A DNA stretch of 64,000 nt from Paracoccaceae bacterium (lineage in GTDB: Bacteria; Pseudomonadota; Alphaproteobacteria; Rhodobacterales; Rhodobacteraceae): contig WOUW01000019.1 of assembly GCA_009773055.1 (NCBI GenBank), positions 1-64,000 of the forward strand. Reading direction: 5' to 3'. The position numbers were made by a program, and so were the translations under genes. Below, piece by piece: positions 18,896 through 28,145 of the stretch. The notes under the pieces are model-generated. The model ran no database searches, was not told where the DNA came from, and worked only from the letters and a program-made list of their open reading frames with translations. Every line of letters starts with the position of its first letter. Positions within the stretch are counted from its first letter, which is position 1.

Positions 18896-19762
18896 ATGCG
18901 ATACCACACACCCACAAGTTTCACCGATGCTGCAGCAATTGCCGCCAGGGCAACAGGAACCCTGCGCTTTCTGGCCGGTGGAACCGATGTTCTGGTGCAG
19001 ATGCGTGCAGGCATGGTGCAGCCGGACGACCTGATCGACCTCAAGCACATTCCGGGCGTCGACAAGATCGAACAGACACCGGACGGCGGCTGGAAGATCG
19101 GCATCGCGGTGCCGGGGATTGTGCTGGGGGGTCATGCGGCGCTGGTGCGCGACTGGCCGGGCGTGGTCGAGGGAATGAACCTGGTCGGTTCGACCCAGGT
19201 GCAGGGCCGGGCGACGCTGGCGGGGAACCTCTGCAACGGCTCGCCCGCCGCCGATTCGGTGCCGGGGCTGATTGCCGCCGGGGCAATGGTCACGGTGACC
19301 GGGCCATCTGGTTCACGCGACATTCCGGTGGAGGCGGTTCCGGCGGGGCCGGGCAAGACCAATCTGGCGAAGGGTGAGGTGATCTCCTCCATCACCCTGC
19401 CGCCGCGCGGCAAGAACGGCGGCGACGCCTACCTGCGCTTCATCCCGCGGACCGAGATGGACATCGCCGTTGTCGGCTGCGCGGTGAGCCTGCGGCTGGA
19501 CGGCGACAAGATCGTCGAGGCCCGGGTGGCTTTGGGGGCGGTGGCTCCGACCGTGCTTCTGTCCGAGGCCTGTGCCAAGGCGATCATCGGCACGACGCTG
19601 GACGATGCGGCTTTGGCGGCCCTGACCAAGGCGGCGGAAGGTGCTGCGAAACCGATCTCCGACAAGCGCGGCACCAAGGAGTTCCGGATCGAAGTGGCGG
19701 GGGTTCTCGCCCGCCGGGCGGCGAAGATCGCCTATGACCGGGCGAAAGGATTGACCAAATGA
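18896..19762 (+). CDS. FAD-binding subunit of a xanthine-dehydrogenase-family molybdenum hydroxylase
   Basis: A 288-residue CoxM/XdhB-type protein with the FAD pyrophosphate-binding motif FLAGGTDVLVQMRAG (about 23-37) and a second motif TLAGNLCNGSPAADS near residue 102. The C-terminal CO-dehydrogenase flavoprotein domain follows. It passes electrons from the iron-sulfur subunit to an acceptor. The start follows a GGGAGAAG box. It is the first gene of the hydroxylase operon and overlaps the next by ATGA. The motif set does not identify the substrate. Confidence 0.92.
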   Translation: MRYHTPTSFTDAAAIAARATGTLRFLAGGTDVLVQMRAGMVQPDDLIDLKHIPGVDKIEQTPDGGWKIGIAVPGIVLGGHAALVRDWPGVVEGMNLVGSTQVQGRATLAGNLCNGSPAADSVPGLIAAGAMVTVTGPSGSRDIPVEAVPAGPGKTNLAKGEVISSITLPPRGKNGGDAYLRFIPRTEMDIAVVGCAVSLRLDGDKIVEARVALGAVAPTVLLSEACAKAIIGTTLDDAALAALTKAAEGAAKPISDKRGTKEFRIEVAGVLARRAAKIAYDRAKGLTK

Positions 19763-20247
19763 GCAAGATTCACGTCACCACCACCGTCAACGGCGACCCG
19801 GTCGAGTTTCTGGCCGACCCGCGCGAGACGCTGCTGGACGCGCTGCGCAACCATCTGGACCTGACCGGCACCAAGGAAGGCTGCGGCACCGGCGACTGCG
19901 GGGCCTGTTCGGTCACCGTGGACGGGACGCTGGTCTGTTCCTGCCTGATGCTGGCGGCCGAGGCCAACGGCAAGCGGGTGGAAACCATCGAAGGCATGGC
20001 GAAGGAGGAGCTTCACCCCCTCCAGCGCAAGTTCATCGAACATGCCGCCCTGCAGTGCGGCTACTGCACCCCCGGTATCCTCGTGGCAGCGAAGGCGCTT
20101 CTGGAACGGAACCCGGACCCGACGGATACCGAGGTGCGCTACTGGTTGGCCGGAAACCTGTGCCGTTGCACGGGCTATGACAAGATCATCCGCGCCGTGC
20201 AGGACGCGGCCGCGGAAATGCGTCAGGAACATCGGGGAGCTGCGTGA
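19759..20247 (+). CDS. [2Fe-2S] subunit of the molybdenum hydroxylase
   Basis: A 162-residue CoxS/XdhC-type protein with two [2Fe-2S] clusters. The N-terminal plant-type cluster has cysteines in EGCGTGDCGACSV plus a downstream CSC. The C-terminal cluster has CGYCTPG and NLCRCTGY. It carries electrons from the molybdenum centre to the flavin. It overlaps the FAD subunit gene by four bases at the start and the molybdenum subunit by one base at the end (TGATG). All cysteines are present, so this subunit looks functional even though the large subunit is broken. Confidence 0.95.
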   Translation: MSKIHVTTTVNGDPVEFLADPRETLLDALRNHLDLTGTKEGCGTGDCGACSVTVDGTLVCSCLMLAAEANGKRVETIEGMAKEELHPLQRKFIEHAALQCGYCTPGILVAAKALLERNPDPTDTEVRYWLAGNLCRCTGYDKIIRAVQDAAAEMRQEHRGAA

Positions 20248-22474
20248 TGGCACGGGATGATGTGAAGACCGGATACAAGCTGATCGGCACCCGGCCCAAC
20301 CGCCCGGACGGGCTGGACAAGGTGACGGGCCGCGCGCGCTATGGCGCGGATTTCTCGCTGCCGGGGATGCTGCATGCCGCCGTGGTGCGCAGCCCCCACG
20401 CCCATGCGCGGATCGTGAAGATCGACGCCTCGAAGGCCTTGGCGCTGGACGGGGTGAAGGCTGTGGTCACGCGTGCCGACCTGCCGACCGGGCTGACGGG
20501 GGAAGACTTGAACCTGCAGGACAACACCCTTGCCGGGGAAAAGGCGCTGTATGACGGCCACGCGGTCGCGGCGGTCGCGGCGACCTCGGCCCTGATCGCA
20601 CAAGACGCGGCGCGGCTGATCGAGGTGACCTACGAGGTCCTGCCGCATGTGACCGACGTCGATGCGGCGATGGCCCCCGGTGCCCCCGTGATCCGCGAAG
20701 GTGTCGCGGACTATTCCGTGCCGGAAGGCATGCACGGCAACGTCGCGCGCTACATGGAGTTCGGGCATGGCGACGTCGAGGCGGGCTTTGCCGCCGCCGA
20801 CATCGTCCGCGAACATACCTACAAGACCGAAGCCACCCATCAGGGCTATATCGAACCGCACGCCTGCGTCGGCCAGATGGGCGAGGACGGGCGCGGAGAG
20901 ATGTGGGTCTGCACTCAAGGCCATTGGTATATCCGGCGCATGTGCGCGTCGGTGCTGGGGATCGAAGCGGCGAACCTGCGCGTGACCCCGTCGGAAATCG
21001 GCGGCGGTTTCGGCGGCAAGACCACGATCTTCATGGAAAGAAGGCGGGCGGACGTCCGGTAAAACTGGTGATGAGCCGGTCCGAGGTTTTGCGCGCAACG
21101 GGGCCGACCGCCTCGGCGTCGATGGACGTGAAGATCGGGATGAAGAAGGACGGCACGATCACCGCCGGTCAGATCTTCTTCCGGATGCAGGGCGGGGCCT
21201 TCCCCGGCATGTCGCCCATTGGCGAGGCGCTGCCCTGCGCTTTCGCTTGCTACGACATTCCGGCCCTCAAGCACGAGGCGGTGGAAGTCATCGCCAACCG
21301 CCCCAAAGCGGCGGCTTACCGCGCTCCGGGCTCGCCGATGGCGGCCTTTGCGGTGGAAAGTATGGTCGACGAGATGTGCCGCGAGTTGAAACTGGACCCG
21401 ATCGAGGTGCGGCTGAAGAACGGTGCCAAGAACGGGTCGAAGTCGTCTTACGGCCCGATCTACACCATGATCGGTCTGCAAGAGACGCTCGAGGCCGCGA
21501 AGGCGCATCCCAATTACGCGATCCCGCTTGGACCCAATCAGGGCCGTGGCGTCGCCTCGGGCTTCTGGTTCAACCACGGCGGCGAAACCTCGGTGTCGCT
21601 GGCGGTCGGCGAGGACGGGACGGCCACGGTGATGATCGGCACGCCGGACATCGGCGGCAGCCGAGCGTCCATCGGTCTCATGGTCGCCGAGACGCTGGGC
21701 ATCCCCTATGAGGATGTCCGGGTGAACGTGGTGGAAACCGGCGCGCTGGGCGTGAACGAACCCACCCACGGCAGCCGCGCGACATTCGCCAGCGGCAAGG
21801 CAGCGGTGGAAGCCGCTCGGCAGGCGATTGCCGAGATGTGCCGCCGGGCTGCAGCGGATTGGGGCATCGACGCGGACGCGGTCGAATGGAAGGACGGTGC
21901 AGCGCATCCCGCTGGCCCGAACGCGGGCAAGCACCCGCCGATGACCATTGGCGAGATCGGGGCCAAGATGGGCTCGACCGGCGGCCCGATTTCGGGCCAC
22001 CACGAGGTGACGGCGGGCGGCTATGGCGCAAGCTTCGGCACCCATGTGGTCGACGTGGAAGTGGACCCGGAGACGGGCCGGACCACGGTCATCCGCTATC
22101 TGGTTGTGCAGGACGCAGGGACCGCGATCCATCCGGCCTATGTCGAAGGCCAGTATCAGGGCGGCGCCGCGCAGGGCATCGGCTGGGCGCTGAACGAGGA
22201 GTATGTCTACGGCACCGACGGGCGGCTGCAGAACCCGGTGTTCCTGGATTACCGCATCCCGGTCGCCTCTGACCTGCCGATGATCGACACGGTGATCATC
22301 GAGGTTCCGAACCCCGGCCACCCCTACGGTGTGCGCGGTGTGGGCGAGACGGGGATCACCCCGCCCCTGCCTGCCATCGCAGCGGCGATTGCCGGTGCTA
22401 CAGGCGCGCGCATCCGCAGCTTGCCCTGTACTCCGCCGAAGGTGCTGGCGGCGATCAAGGCGCTCAGGGGCTGA
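20247..22474 (+). pseudogene. Molybdopterin-binding large subunit of the hydroxylase, frameshifted
   Basis: The coding sequence runs in one frame from the ATG at 20247 to a stop at 21062, ending GGGFGGKTTIFME and then nonsense. From about 21035 the family sequence resumes in another frame (KKAGGRPVKLVMSRSEVL) and continues to 22474. Both halves are clear CoxL/XdhA homologues. The second has AYRAPGSP and the catalytic-Glu motif GVGETG. The CO-dehydrogenase AYxCSFR motif is absent, so it is not a CO dehydrogenase. Homologues usually have about seven more residues at the junction (recalled), suggesting a roughly 22-base deletion rather than one lost base. As read, no full-length subunit is made. 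Confidence 0.85.
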
Positions 22475-22725
22475 TGGCAAAGGTCCATCTCTGGGCCAGC
22501 CTGCGGCGGTTCGCCGACGGGCAAGAGGTGGTGGAGGTGGAGGCCGCGACCGTGGGACAGATCATGGATGCGCTGGAAAAGGCGCATCCGGGTCTGGGAC
22601 CGGCGATCAAGGCAGGGCTGTCGGTGGCGGTGGACGGCGAGGTCATCGCCAACAACCGCGCGGCCCAGGTCAGGCCGGACAGCGAAGTCGAAGTCTTCCT
22701 CTTGCAGCGGCTAAAGGGCGGCTAG
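22474..22725 (+). CDS. MoaD/ThiS-family small sulfur-carrier-like protein
   Basis: The 83-residue protein has a beta-grasp-like pattern and ends in the diagnostic Gly-Gly (LLQRLKGG). MoaD uses this end, after adenylation and thiocarboxylation, to deliver sulfur to molybdopterin. It begins on the last base of the hydroxylase large-subunit stop (TGATG), so it is translationally tied to a molybdoenzyme operon. It may be a dedicated MoaD paralogue for maturing this enzyme's cofactor. No moaE, moeB or other cofactor gene is nearby. Confidence 0.85.
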   Translation: MAKVHLWASLRRFADGQEVVEVEAATVGQIMDALEKAHPGLGPAIKAGLSVAVDGEVIANNRAAQVRPDSEVEVFLLQRLKGG

Positions 22726-22756
22726 TCCGTTCGTTCTGCGTCCAAAGCGACACCGA

Positions 22757-22772
22757 CCACGCTTCCGCGTGG
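22757..22772. terminator. Short hairpin between convergent genes
   Basis: CCACGC and GCGTGG form a 6-bp stem with a TTCC loop between the moaD-like stop and the convergent transglycosylase stop. There is no T-run, so it is a weak candidate for a bidirectional terminator. Confidence 0.35.
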
Positions 22773-22776
22773 ACCG

Positions 22777-24021
22777 TCAGCGCAGCAACTCCAGCACTTC
22801 CAGCGAAGGATACCCGTCTGGCACCAGCCCCCGGGCCTTCTGGAACGCCTTGACCGAGGCAACCGTCTTCGGCCCCATCCGCCCATCGACCCCGCCCGCA
22901 TCGAACCCCGCGCGGGTCAGCCGCTCCTGCAACTCCTGCCGCTCCTCCAGCGTCAGCGCCCTAAGTTCGCGCGGCCAGCCGGACTGGATCGCAGGCCCAC
23001 CCCGCAGCCGGTCCGACAAGGACCCGATCGCCACGACATAGGCGTCCGCCGTGTTGTACTTCTCGATCACCTGGAAGTTCGGCCAGATCAGGAACGCCGC
23101 TCCGCGATGCCCGCCGGGAAGAAGGATCGACCCCGGGCCGTGATCGGCCAAGTCCTCGCCGAACACCGTCCGCACCCCCATCGCCTGCCACTCCCCGACC
23201 TGCTTCACCACCCGCTCGGTGGTCTGGTCATAGTCGAACCTTTCGGGCAGCTTCACTTCCACTCCCCAGGGTTGACCCTTCGTCCATCCCCAGTGCCGCA
23301 GGTAGTTGGCCGTGGACGCCAGCGCATCCGCCGGATCATCGCCCCAGAGGTTCTTCTTGCCATCGCCGTCGAAATCGACCGCGAACTTCTCCCACGACGA
23401 AGGCATGAACTGCGTGTGCCCGCTTGCCCCCGCCCAGGACCCTGTGAACCGCTCGACATGCCCACCCTCGACAATCCGCAGCGCCGCGATCAGTTCTGCC
23501 TCGAAGAACGCCCCCCGCCGCCCCTCATAGGCGAGCGTCGCCAGAGACCCCAGCACAGACAAGTCGCCCCGATAGGTGCCATAGGCGCTCTCCAACCCCC
23601 AGACCGCCGCGACGACTTCCTTCTCCACGCCAAACTCCGTCTCGATCCGCTCAAGCAGGTCGCGGTTCCGCTCGATGGCTTTCAGCCCCAGCGCCACCCG
23701 GTCCTCGGACACCGCGGTGTCCAGATAATCCCAGATCGTCTTGGAAAACTCGTTCTGGTTCCGGTCGCGTTCCACGACCTTCGGGTCGAACTCCACCCCC
23801 CGCAGCGCTGCATCGAAGGTCGCCGCAGGCACCCCCGCCGCCAGTGCCCGTGGGCGAAACGCCTCCACCCATGCCTCCAGCCCGGCCTGAGTCCCCATCT
23901 TCCCCTCCACGCCTGCTACCGGATCAGGCAGGATCGTCTGGGCCCGGGCAACGCCCCCGGACAAGAGACCTGCCATCAAACCGGCGACCAACAGCATTTG
24001 ATTCAAATTGCGCTTGCTCAT
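22777..24021 (-). CDS. Lytic murein transglycosylase B-type with C-terminal peptidoglycan-binding domain
   Basis: A 414-residue protein with a signal peptide (residues 1-27, ending GVARAQ). The SLT_2/MltB catalytic domain follows (GLESAYGTYRGD with the catalytic Glu near 151; GASGHTQFMPSSW). A C-terminal PG_binding_1 domain occupies the last 60 residues (FDAGGVDGRMGPKTVASVKAFQ). It cuts glycan strands in the periplasm. The ATG at 24021 lies inside the 30-base dispersed repeat at 24011-24040, so the repeat supplies both the start codon and the upstream region. Confidence 0.92.
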   Translation of the reverse strand: MSKRNLNQMLLVAGLMAGLLSGGVARAQTILPDPVAGVEGKMGTQAGLEAWVEAFRPRALAAGVPAATFDAALRGVEFDPKVVERDRNQNEFSKTIWDYLDTAVSEDRVALGLKAIERNRDLLERIETEFGVEKEVVAAVWGLESAYGTYRGDLSVLGSLATLAYEGRRGAFFEAELIAALRIVEGGHVERFTGSWAGASGHTQFMPSSWEKFAVDFDGDGKKNLWGDDPADALASTANYLRHWGWTKGQPWGVEVKLPERFDYDQTTERVVKQVGEWQAMGVRTVFGEDLADHGPGSILLPGGHRGAAFLIWPNFQVIEKYNTADAYVVAIGSLSDRLRGGPAIQSGWPRELRALTLEERQELQERLTRAGFDAGGVDGRMGPKTVASVKAFQKARGLVPDGYPSLEVLELLR

Positions 24022-24040
24022 TTCCCAAATACTCCACGGG
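24011..24040 (-). repeat. Dispersed GAGTATTTGGGAAATGAG element, copy A
   Basis: Thirty bases identical to 60917-60946 on the opposite strand. The core reads GAGTATTTGGGAAATGAG in the direction of the transglycosylase gene and includes that gene's start codon. Both perfect copies lie just downstream of a hairpin with a TTCAC loop. It could supply a promoter or ribosome-site region, or be a mobile intergenic repeat. Confidence 0.8.
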
Positions 24041-24083
24041 TGCGTCCAGTGGTGCGCCATCGGTTCAAGCCCCGCTGGACGCG

Positions 24084-24102
24084 GGAGGGTGTGAAACCCT
24101 CC
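24084..24102 (-). terminator. Hairpin downstream of rnr
   Basis: GGAGGGT and ACCCTCC form a perfect 7-bp stem with a five-base loop, TTCAC on the minus strand. It begins seven bases after the rnr stop. The same loop recurs in the hairpin at 60893-60913, so it is part of the dispersed repeat. There is no T-run. Confidence 0.5.
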
Positions 24103-24108
24103 AGCCCG

Positions 24109-26346
24109 TCATCTCCGCTTGCGCACCAACCGCCGTTTTGCCGCCGCCTGCACGGGCTTGCGAGGCTGGTATTTCCCCCCCGCCCGCCGCGGCGGCCGCA
24201 CCACGGCACCCTCCACCGACAGAAGGTCCAGGATCAGCCCGCCTGTCACCGGAACCGCCTCGGCCAACCGCACCATGACCTTCTGCCCGATCCCCAAGAC
24301 CAGCCCGGTCTCTGACCCCATCAGCGTCTGGCTGCCCTCGTCGTAGTTGAAATATTCCCGCCCCAGGGCGCGCACCGGGATCAACCCGTCCGCCCCGGTC
24401 TCGTCCAGCCGGACGAATACCCCGAACCGCTGCACGCCCGAGATCCGCCCGGCAAACTCCGCCCCGACCCGGTCCGCAAGATACGCCGCCAGATACCGGT
24501 CATTGGTATCCCGTTCCGCCGCCATGCTCCGCCGCTCGGCTTCAGAGATAAGCTTGCCTGTCTCCTCCAGGTTCTCCTCGTCCCAGACCGACAGCCCGTC
24601 CTTGCCCCAACCGTGGCCTTTGATCAGGGCGCGGTGGACGATCAGGTCCGAATAGCGCCGGATCGGCGAGGTGAAATGCGCATAGTTCTGCAATGCCAAA
24701 CCGAAATGCCCGAAGTTCTCTGGGTGGTAATAAGCCTGGGTCATCGACCGCAGCGTCGAGAGGTTGATCAACTCGTCGAACTCCGTCCCTTGTGCTTGCG
24801 CCAGAAGCCGGTTCAAGTGCCGCGTCTGCAACACCTGCCCCTTGGCCAGCGTCATTCCGGCGCCTTCGGCCACCTCGCGCAAGCCTTCCAGTTTCAGCGG
24901 CGAGGGTTCCTCGTGCACGCGGAAGAGAAGGGGCCGCTTCAGCCGGATCAGCTCCTCTGCCGCCGCGACGTTGGCGAGGATCATCATCTCTTCGATCAGC
25001 TTGTGCGCATCCAGCCGCTCCTTGAACGCAACCGAGGCGACGCGGCCCTCGTCGTCCAGCTCGATCTTCCGCTCCGGCAGTTCCAGGTCCAGCGGCTGCC
25101 GCACTTCGCGCGCCTGCTTCAGCGCGACATGGGCGGCATACAAAGGCTTCAGCACCCAATCGACCAGAGGCGCGGTTTTCTCATCCGGCTGGCCATCCAC
25201 CGCCGCCTGCACCTGCGCGTAGTGCAGCGAGGCCACCGACCGCATCATCCCCCGCACGAAACGGTGGCTGCGCTTGTGGCCCTGCGCGTCGATCACCATC
25301 CGCACGGCAAGACAGGCGCGATCCACGCCTTCATGCAAGCTGCACAGATCGCCCGACAGGATGTCCGGCAGCATCGGCACGACGCGATCCGGGAAATAGG
25401 TCGAATTCCCGCGCTTCCGTGCTTCCCGGTCCAGCGCAGACCCGGGCGTCACGAAATGCGCCACATCAGCGATGGCGACCCAGATCACGAAGCCGCCCGG
25501 GTTGGCCGGATCGCTGTCCACCTCGGCCAGAACCGCATCGTCGCGGTCGCGTGCGTCGACCGGGTCGATGGTGACCAGTGGCAACGCGCGCAGGTCCTCG
25601 CGTCCCTTCATCCCCACGGGTTCCGCCCGGTCGGCTTCCGCAATCACCGCGTCGGGGAAGACATCCGGAATGCCATGCTGGTGGATGGCGATCAGGCTTG
25701 CCGCCCGTGGCCCCGCCGGATCGCCGAGCCGCGCTATCACCCGCGCTGCGGGCAGACCCAGCCGCCGGGCGCCCACCGCTTCGGCCTCGACCAGCTCACC
25801 GTCCTTCGCGCCGCCGGTCATGTCGGACGCGACCCGCCATTCCTTGTCGCTGCCCTTCTCGATGGGCTGGATCCGCCCACCCTCGGCATTCGCCCGGAAC
25901 ACCCCCAGCACTTTAGCCGGGTTCGAGCCCAGCTTGCGGATCAGCCGCGCCTCGTAGGCGTAGTCGTCCAGATCGACCTTCGCCAGCCGCGCCAGGATCT
26001 TGTCCCCGGCCCCCAGCGCCGGATCACCCTTTTTCGGGATGATCAGGATGCGCGGACCCTCCTCTACCCCCTCCTCCAGAGGCTTGGCGTATAGATCACC
26101 CTGAGCATCCGGCGGCAGCACCTGCAACACCGCGACCGGGGGCAACACCCCCTTTTCATGGAACCGGCGCGAGGTCTTTTCCACCACGCCGTCGCCCTCA
26201 AGTTCGCGCAGAAGTCGCTTCAATTCGATCCGCGCATCGCCCTTGATCCCGAAGGCCCTCGCAATGTCGCGCTTGGCCGAAAGGCCGGGGTTGTCGATGA
26301 TCCACTGGCGGATCTCGTCTCTCGAAGGCAAAGGTTTCATGCCCAT
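24109..26346 (-). CDS. rnr: Ribonuclease R
   Basis: A 745-residue RNase II/R-family 3'-5' exoribonuclease. Domains in order: winged-helix N-terminus (SRDEIRQWIIDNPG), cold-shock domains, RNB catalytic domain with aspartates in DPVDARDRDDA and DVAHFVTPGS, an S1 domain (FAGRISGVQRFGVFVRLDETG) and a short basic tail (AAKRRLVRKRR). It degrades structured RNA, for example in tmRNA-linked decay. The start is MGMKPLP or MKPLP two codons later. It precedes the lytic transglycosylase on the same strand. Confidence 0.95.
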   Translation of the reverse strand: MGMKPLPSRDEIRQWIIDNPGLSAKRDIARAFGIKGDARIELKRLLRELEGDGVVEKTSRRFHEKGVLPPVAVLQVLPPDAQGDLYAKPLEEGVEEGPRILIIPKKGDPALGAGDKILARLAKVDLDDYAYEARLIRKLGSNPAKVLGVFRANAEGGRIQPIEKGSDKEWRVASDMTGGAKDGELVEAEAVGARRLGLPAARVIARLGDPAGPRAASLIAIHQHGIPDVFPDAVIAEADRAEPVGMKGREDLRALPLVTIDPVDARDRDDAVLAEVDSDPANPGGFVIWVAIADVAHFVTPGSALDREARKRGNSTYFPDRVVPMLPDILSGDLCSLHEGVDRACLAVRMVIDAQGHKRSHRFVRGMMRSVASLHYAQVQAAVDGQPDEKTAPLVDWVLKPLYAAHVALKQAREVRQPLDLELPERKIELDDEGRVASVAFKERLDAHKLIEEMMILANVAAAEELIRLKRPLLFRVHEEPSPLKLEGLREVAEGAGMTLAKGQVLQTRHLNRLLAQAQGTEFDELINLSTLRSMTQAYYHPENFGHFGLALQNYAHFTSPIRRYSDLIVHRALIKGHGWGKDGLSVWDEENLEETGKLISEAERRSMAAERDTNDRYLAAYLADRVGAEFAGRISGVQRFGVFVRLDETGADGLIPVRALGREYFNYDEGSQTLMGSETGLVLGIGQKVMVRLAEAVPVTGGLILDLLSVEGAVVRPPRRAGGKYQPRKPVQAAAKRRLVRKRR

Positions 26347-26388
26347 GGCCTACCATGACCTGCCCGGGAAGACTACCCGACAGCGGGA

Positions 26389-26409
26389 TTGCTCATTTCG
26401 CAAATACTC
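26389..26409 (-). repeat. Dispersed GAGTATTT element, copy C (one mismatch)
   Basis: Reads GAGTATTTGCGAAATGAGCAA on the minus strand, one base different from copies A and B over 21 bases. It lies 43-63 bases upstream of the rnr start. Adjacent is the 10-bp hairpin at 26425-26449 and the 20-base block shared with 52181-52200. Confidence 0.75.
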
Positions 26410-26424
26410 ATCTTCGCCCGCGCG

Positions 26425-26449
26425 TCTTGCGCGTCCTTCACGCGCAAGA
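26425..26449. repeat. 10-bp perfect hairpin in the GNAT-rnr gap
   Basis: TCTTGCGCGT and ACGCGCAAGA pair perfectly around the loop CCTTC. It lies between the GNAT stop (26500) and the rnr start (26346), next to dispersed repeat copy C. Reading the minus strand, a TTTTTT run precedes rather than follows the stem, so a classic terminator for the GNAT gene is unlikely. Confidence 0.55.
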
Positions 26450-26463
26450 GGCAAGGCAAAAAA

Positions 26464-26483
26464 GGCTTGCGCGTCAGCGCTCC
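26464..26483 (-). repeat. 20-base block shared with 52181-52200
   Basis: Twenty bases containing AGCGCTGACGCGCAAGCC on the minus strand, identical to plus-strand 52181-52200. In both places it is followed at some distance by a GAGTATTT-like or GGATACTT-like core, so it appears to be a module of the same composite repeat. Confidence 0.7.
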
Positions 26484-26499
26484 GCCTGACAGCTGCTGG

Positions 26500-26919
26500 T
26501 CAAAGCGCGCGGCGCATGTGGCGGTGCGGAATGCCTGCGTCGAGGAACTCGTCGCCCTCGACCGCAAAGCCCAGCTTCTCGTAAAAGCCCGTCGCATGGG
26601 ATTGCGACCCAAGGTAGGCCTCTGTCACCCCCGGCATCCGGCCCAGTTCCTCCAGCGCCGCGAGGATCAGCGCCGCGCCAAGGCCCGTGCCGCGCACTTC
26701 GGGCAACACGCAGACTCGGCCGATCTTGCCCGACTGACCCTTCACCAAAAGCCGCGCGGTCCCGACCGGGCAATCCCCGTCCCAGGCAAGCAGGTGAACC
26801 GCCCTGCCGTCCAGGCCGTCGACCTCATCCGCCTCGCTGACACCCTGTTCGTCGATGAAGACAACCCGGCGCAGCGCCTGGCAGGTCGGGATATCCGTCG
26901 TGACCTCGATTCGGATCAT
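26500..26919 (-). CDS. GNAT-family N-acetyltransferase (ElaA-like)
   Basis: The 139-residue protein has the GNAT acetyl-CoA-binding motif [20 protein letters not shown] (V..RG.G.G). It also has the [17 protein letters not shown] segment typical of the ElaA-like branch and the C-terminal GFYEKLGF motif. It acetylates an unknown amine substrate. The start overlaps the dapE stop as ATGA, so it is the last gene of the dap operon. Confidence 0.88.
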   Translation of the reverse strand: MIRIEVTTDIPTCQALRRVVFIDEQGVSEADEVDGLDGRAVHLLAWDGDCPVGTARLLVKGQSGKIGRVCVLPEVRGTGLGAALILAALEELGRMPGVTEAYLGSQSHATGFYEKLGFAVEGDEFLDAGIPHRHMRRAL

Positions 26920-28070
26920 GCAAAATACTCCTGCAGGATGCGGCCATAGATCGCCTTCAGTTGGTGGATATGGTCCAGCTCCACCCGCTCGTCGACCTGG
27001 TGCATCGTCTTGCCGACCAGCCCGAACTCGATCACCGGGCAGTGGTCCTTGACAAAGCGCGCATCCGACGTGCCACCAGAGGTCGAGGCCACCGGTTTCC
27101 GCCCGGTCTCGGCTTCCACCGCCTTCGCCACCAGCGCCGACAATTCGCCCGGCGGGGTCAGGAAGGCCTCGCCCGACACAGAGATCTTCAGCGCGATTTC
27201 CACGCCCGTCGCCTCGGCCACCGCTTCGGCCTCGTGCCGCAGCCAGGCCGACAGCGTGTCGCCCGAATGGGTGTCGTTGAACCGGATATTGACCCGCGCC
27301 ATGGCCTTGGCCGGGATCACGTTCCCCGCCGTATTGCCGCAGTCGATCGTGGTGATCGCCAGGGTCGAGGGGTCGAAATGCGCCGTCCCCCGGTCCAGAG
27401 GCTCGGACTCCAGCCGCGTCAGCAGCTTGACCAGAGCGGAGAGAGGGTTCTTCGCCCGGTGCGGATAGGCAGAATGTCCCTGCACCCCCTCGACCCGGAT
27501 GTCGCAGGTCAAGGACCCGCGGCGCCCGATCTTCATCATCTCGCCCATCTGGGTCGGGCAGGTCGGCTCGCCGACCAGGCAATGCGTCATCCGCTCGCCG
27601 TTGAAGGCCATCCAGTCCAGGATCGCGACCGTGCCGTCGCGGCCCTCGCCTTCCTCATCTCCGGTGATCGCCAGGATCACCGCGCCATCGGGGGGCGTTT
27701 CGCGCACGAAATCCACCGCCGCCGCGACAAAGGCCGCGACGCCCGACTTCATGTCGCAGGCCCCCCGGCCATACATCACGCCGTCCTTGACCTCGGCCCC
27801 GAACGGGTCGTGCGTCCACGCTGCTGCATCGCCCACCGGGACCACGTCAGTATGCCCGTTGAACCCGAACGCCTTGTTGGCCCCCTGCTTGCCCCATCGC
27901 GCATAAAGATTGGCGATCCCGCTCCGGTCCACGCGCGAACAGGCAAAGCCCGCCGCCCCCAGAACCTCGGCCAAAAGCGCAATCGCACCCCCTTCGGCCG
28001 GGGTCACTGACGGGCAACGGATCAGCCTTGCGGTCAGGTCCACGGGGTCTACGGGCTCGAAGGGCATCAT
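26916..28070 (-). CDS. dapE: Succinyl-diaminopimelate desuccinylase
   Basis: A 384-residue M20-family di-zinc hydrolase. Metal ligands are visible as His73/Asp75 ([10 protein letters not shown]), Asp106 (ACDMKSG) and Glu139/Glu140 (GDEEGEG). It converts N-succinyl-LL-diaminopimelate to LL-diaminopimelate and succinate in lysine and cell-wall synthesis. A late [11 protein letters not shown] and C-terminal HQVDERV are typical. The same operon carries dapD; dapF lies at 49958. The start at MMPFEPVDP was chosen as the usual N-terminus; the frame is open upstream. Confidence 0.95.
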   Translation of the reverse strand: MMPFEPVDPVDLTARLIRCPSVTPAEGGAIALLAEVLGAAGFACSRVDRSGIANLYARWGKQGANKAFGFNGHTDVVPVGDAAAWTHDPFGAEVKDGVMYGRGACDMKSGVAAFVAAAVDFVRETPPDGAVILAITGDEEGEGRDGTVAILDWMAFNGERMTHCLVGEPTCPTQMGEMMKIGRRGSLTCDIRVEGVQGHSAYPHRAKNPLSALVKLLTRLESEPLDRGTAHFDPSTLAITTIDCGNTAGNVIPAKAMARVNIRFNDTHSGDTLSAWLRHEAEAVAEATGVEIALKISVSGEAFLTPPGELSALVAKAVEAETGRKPVASTSGGTSDARFVKDHCPVIEFGLVGKTMHQVDERVELDHIHQLKAIYGRILQEYFA

Positions 28071-28145
28071 CAGGTCCAGATTGCAGTGCCAGCGATAGCT
28101 ATCCGCTTGCCTCTGGTCCTGCAACCATAAGGCGTGCAGGCGGGT

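Noticed and set aside
20990-21080. Programmed ribosomal frameshift in the hydroxylase large subunit
   Set aside because: No slippery heptamer is evident and residues expected at the junction are missing, so a deletion or sequence error is the better explanation.
20915-22480. Open frame of 521 codons on the minus strand
   Set aside because: Antisense to the molybdenum hydroxylase large subunit; rich in Arg and His, no family motifs; a by-product of high GC codon bias.
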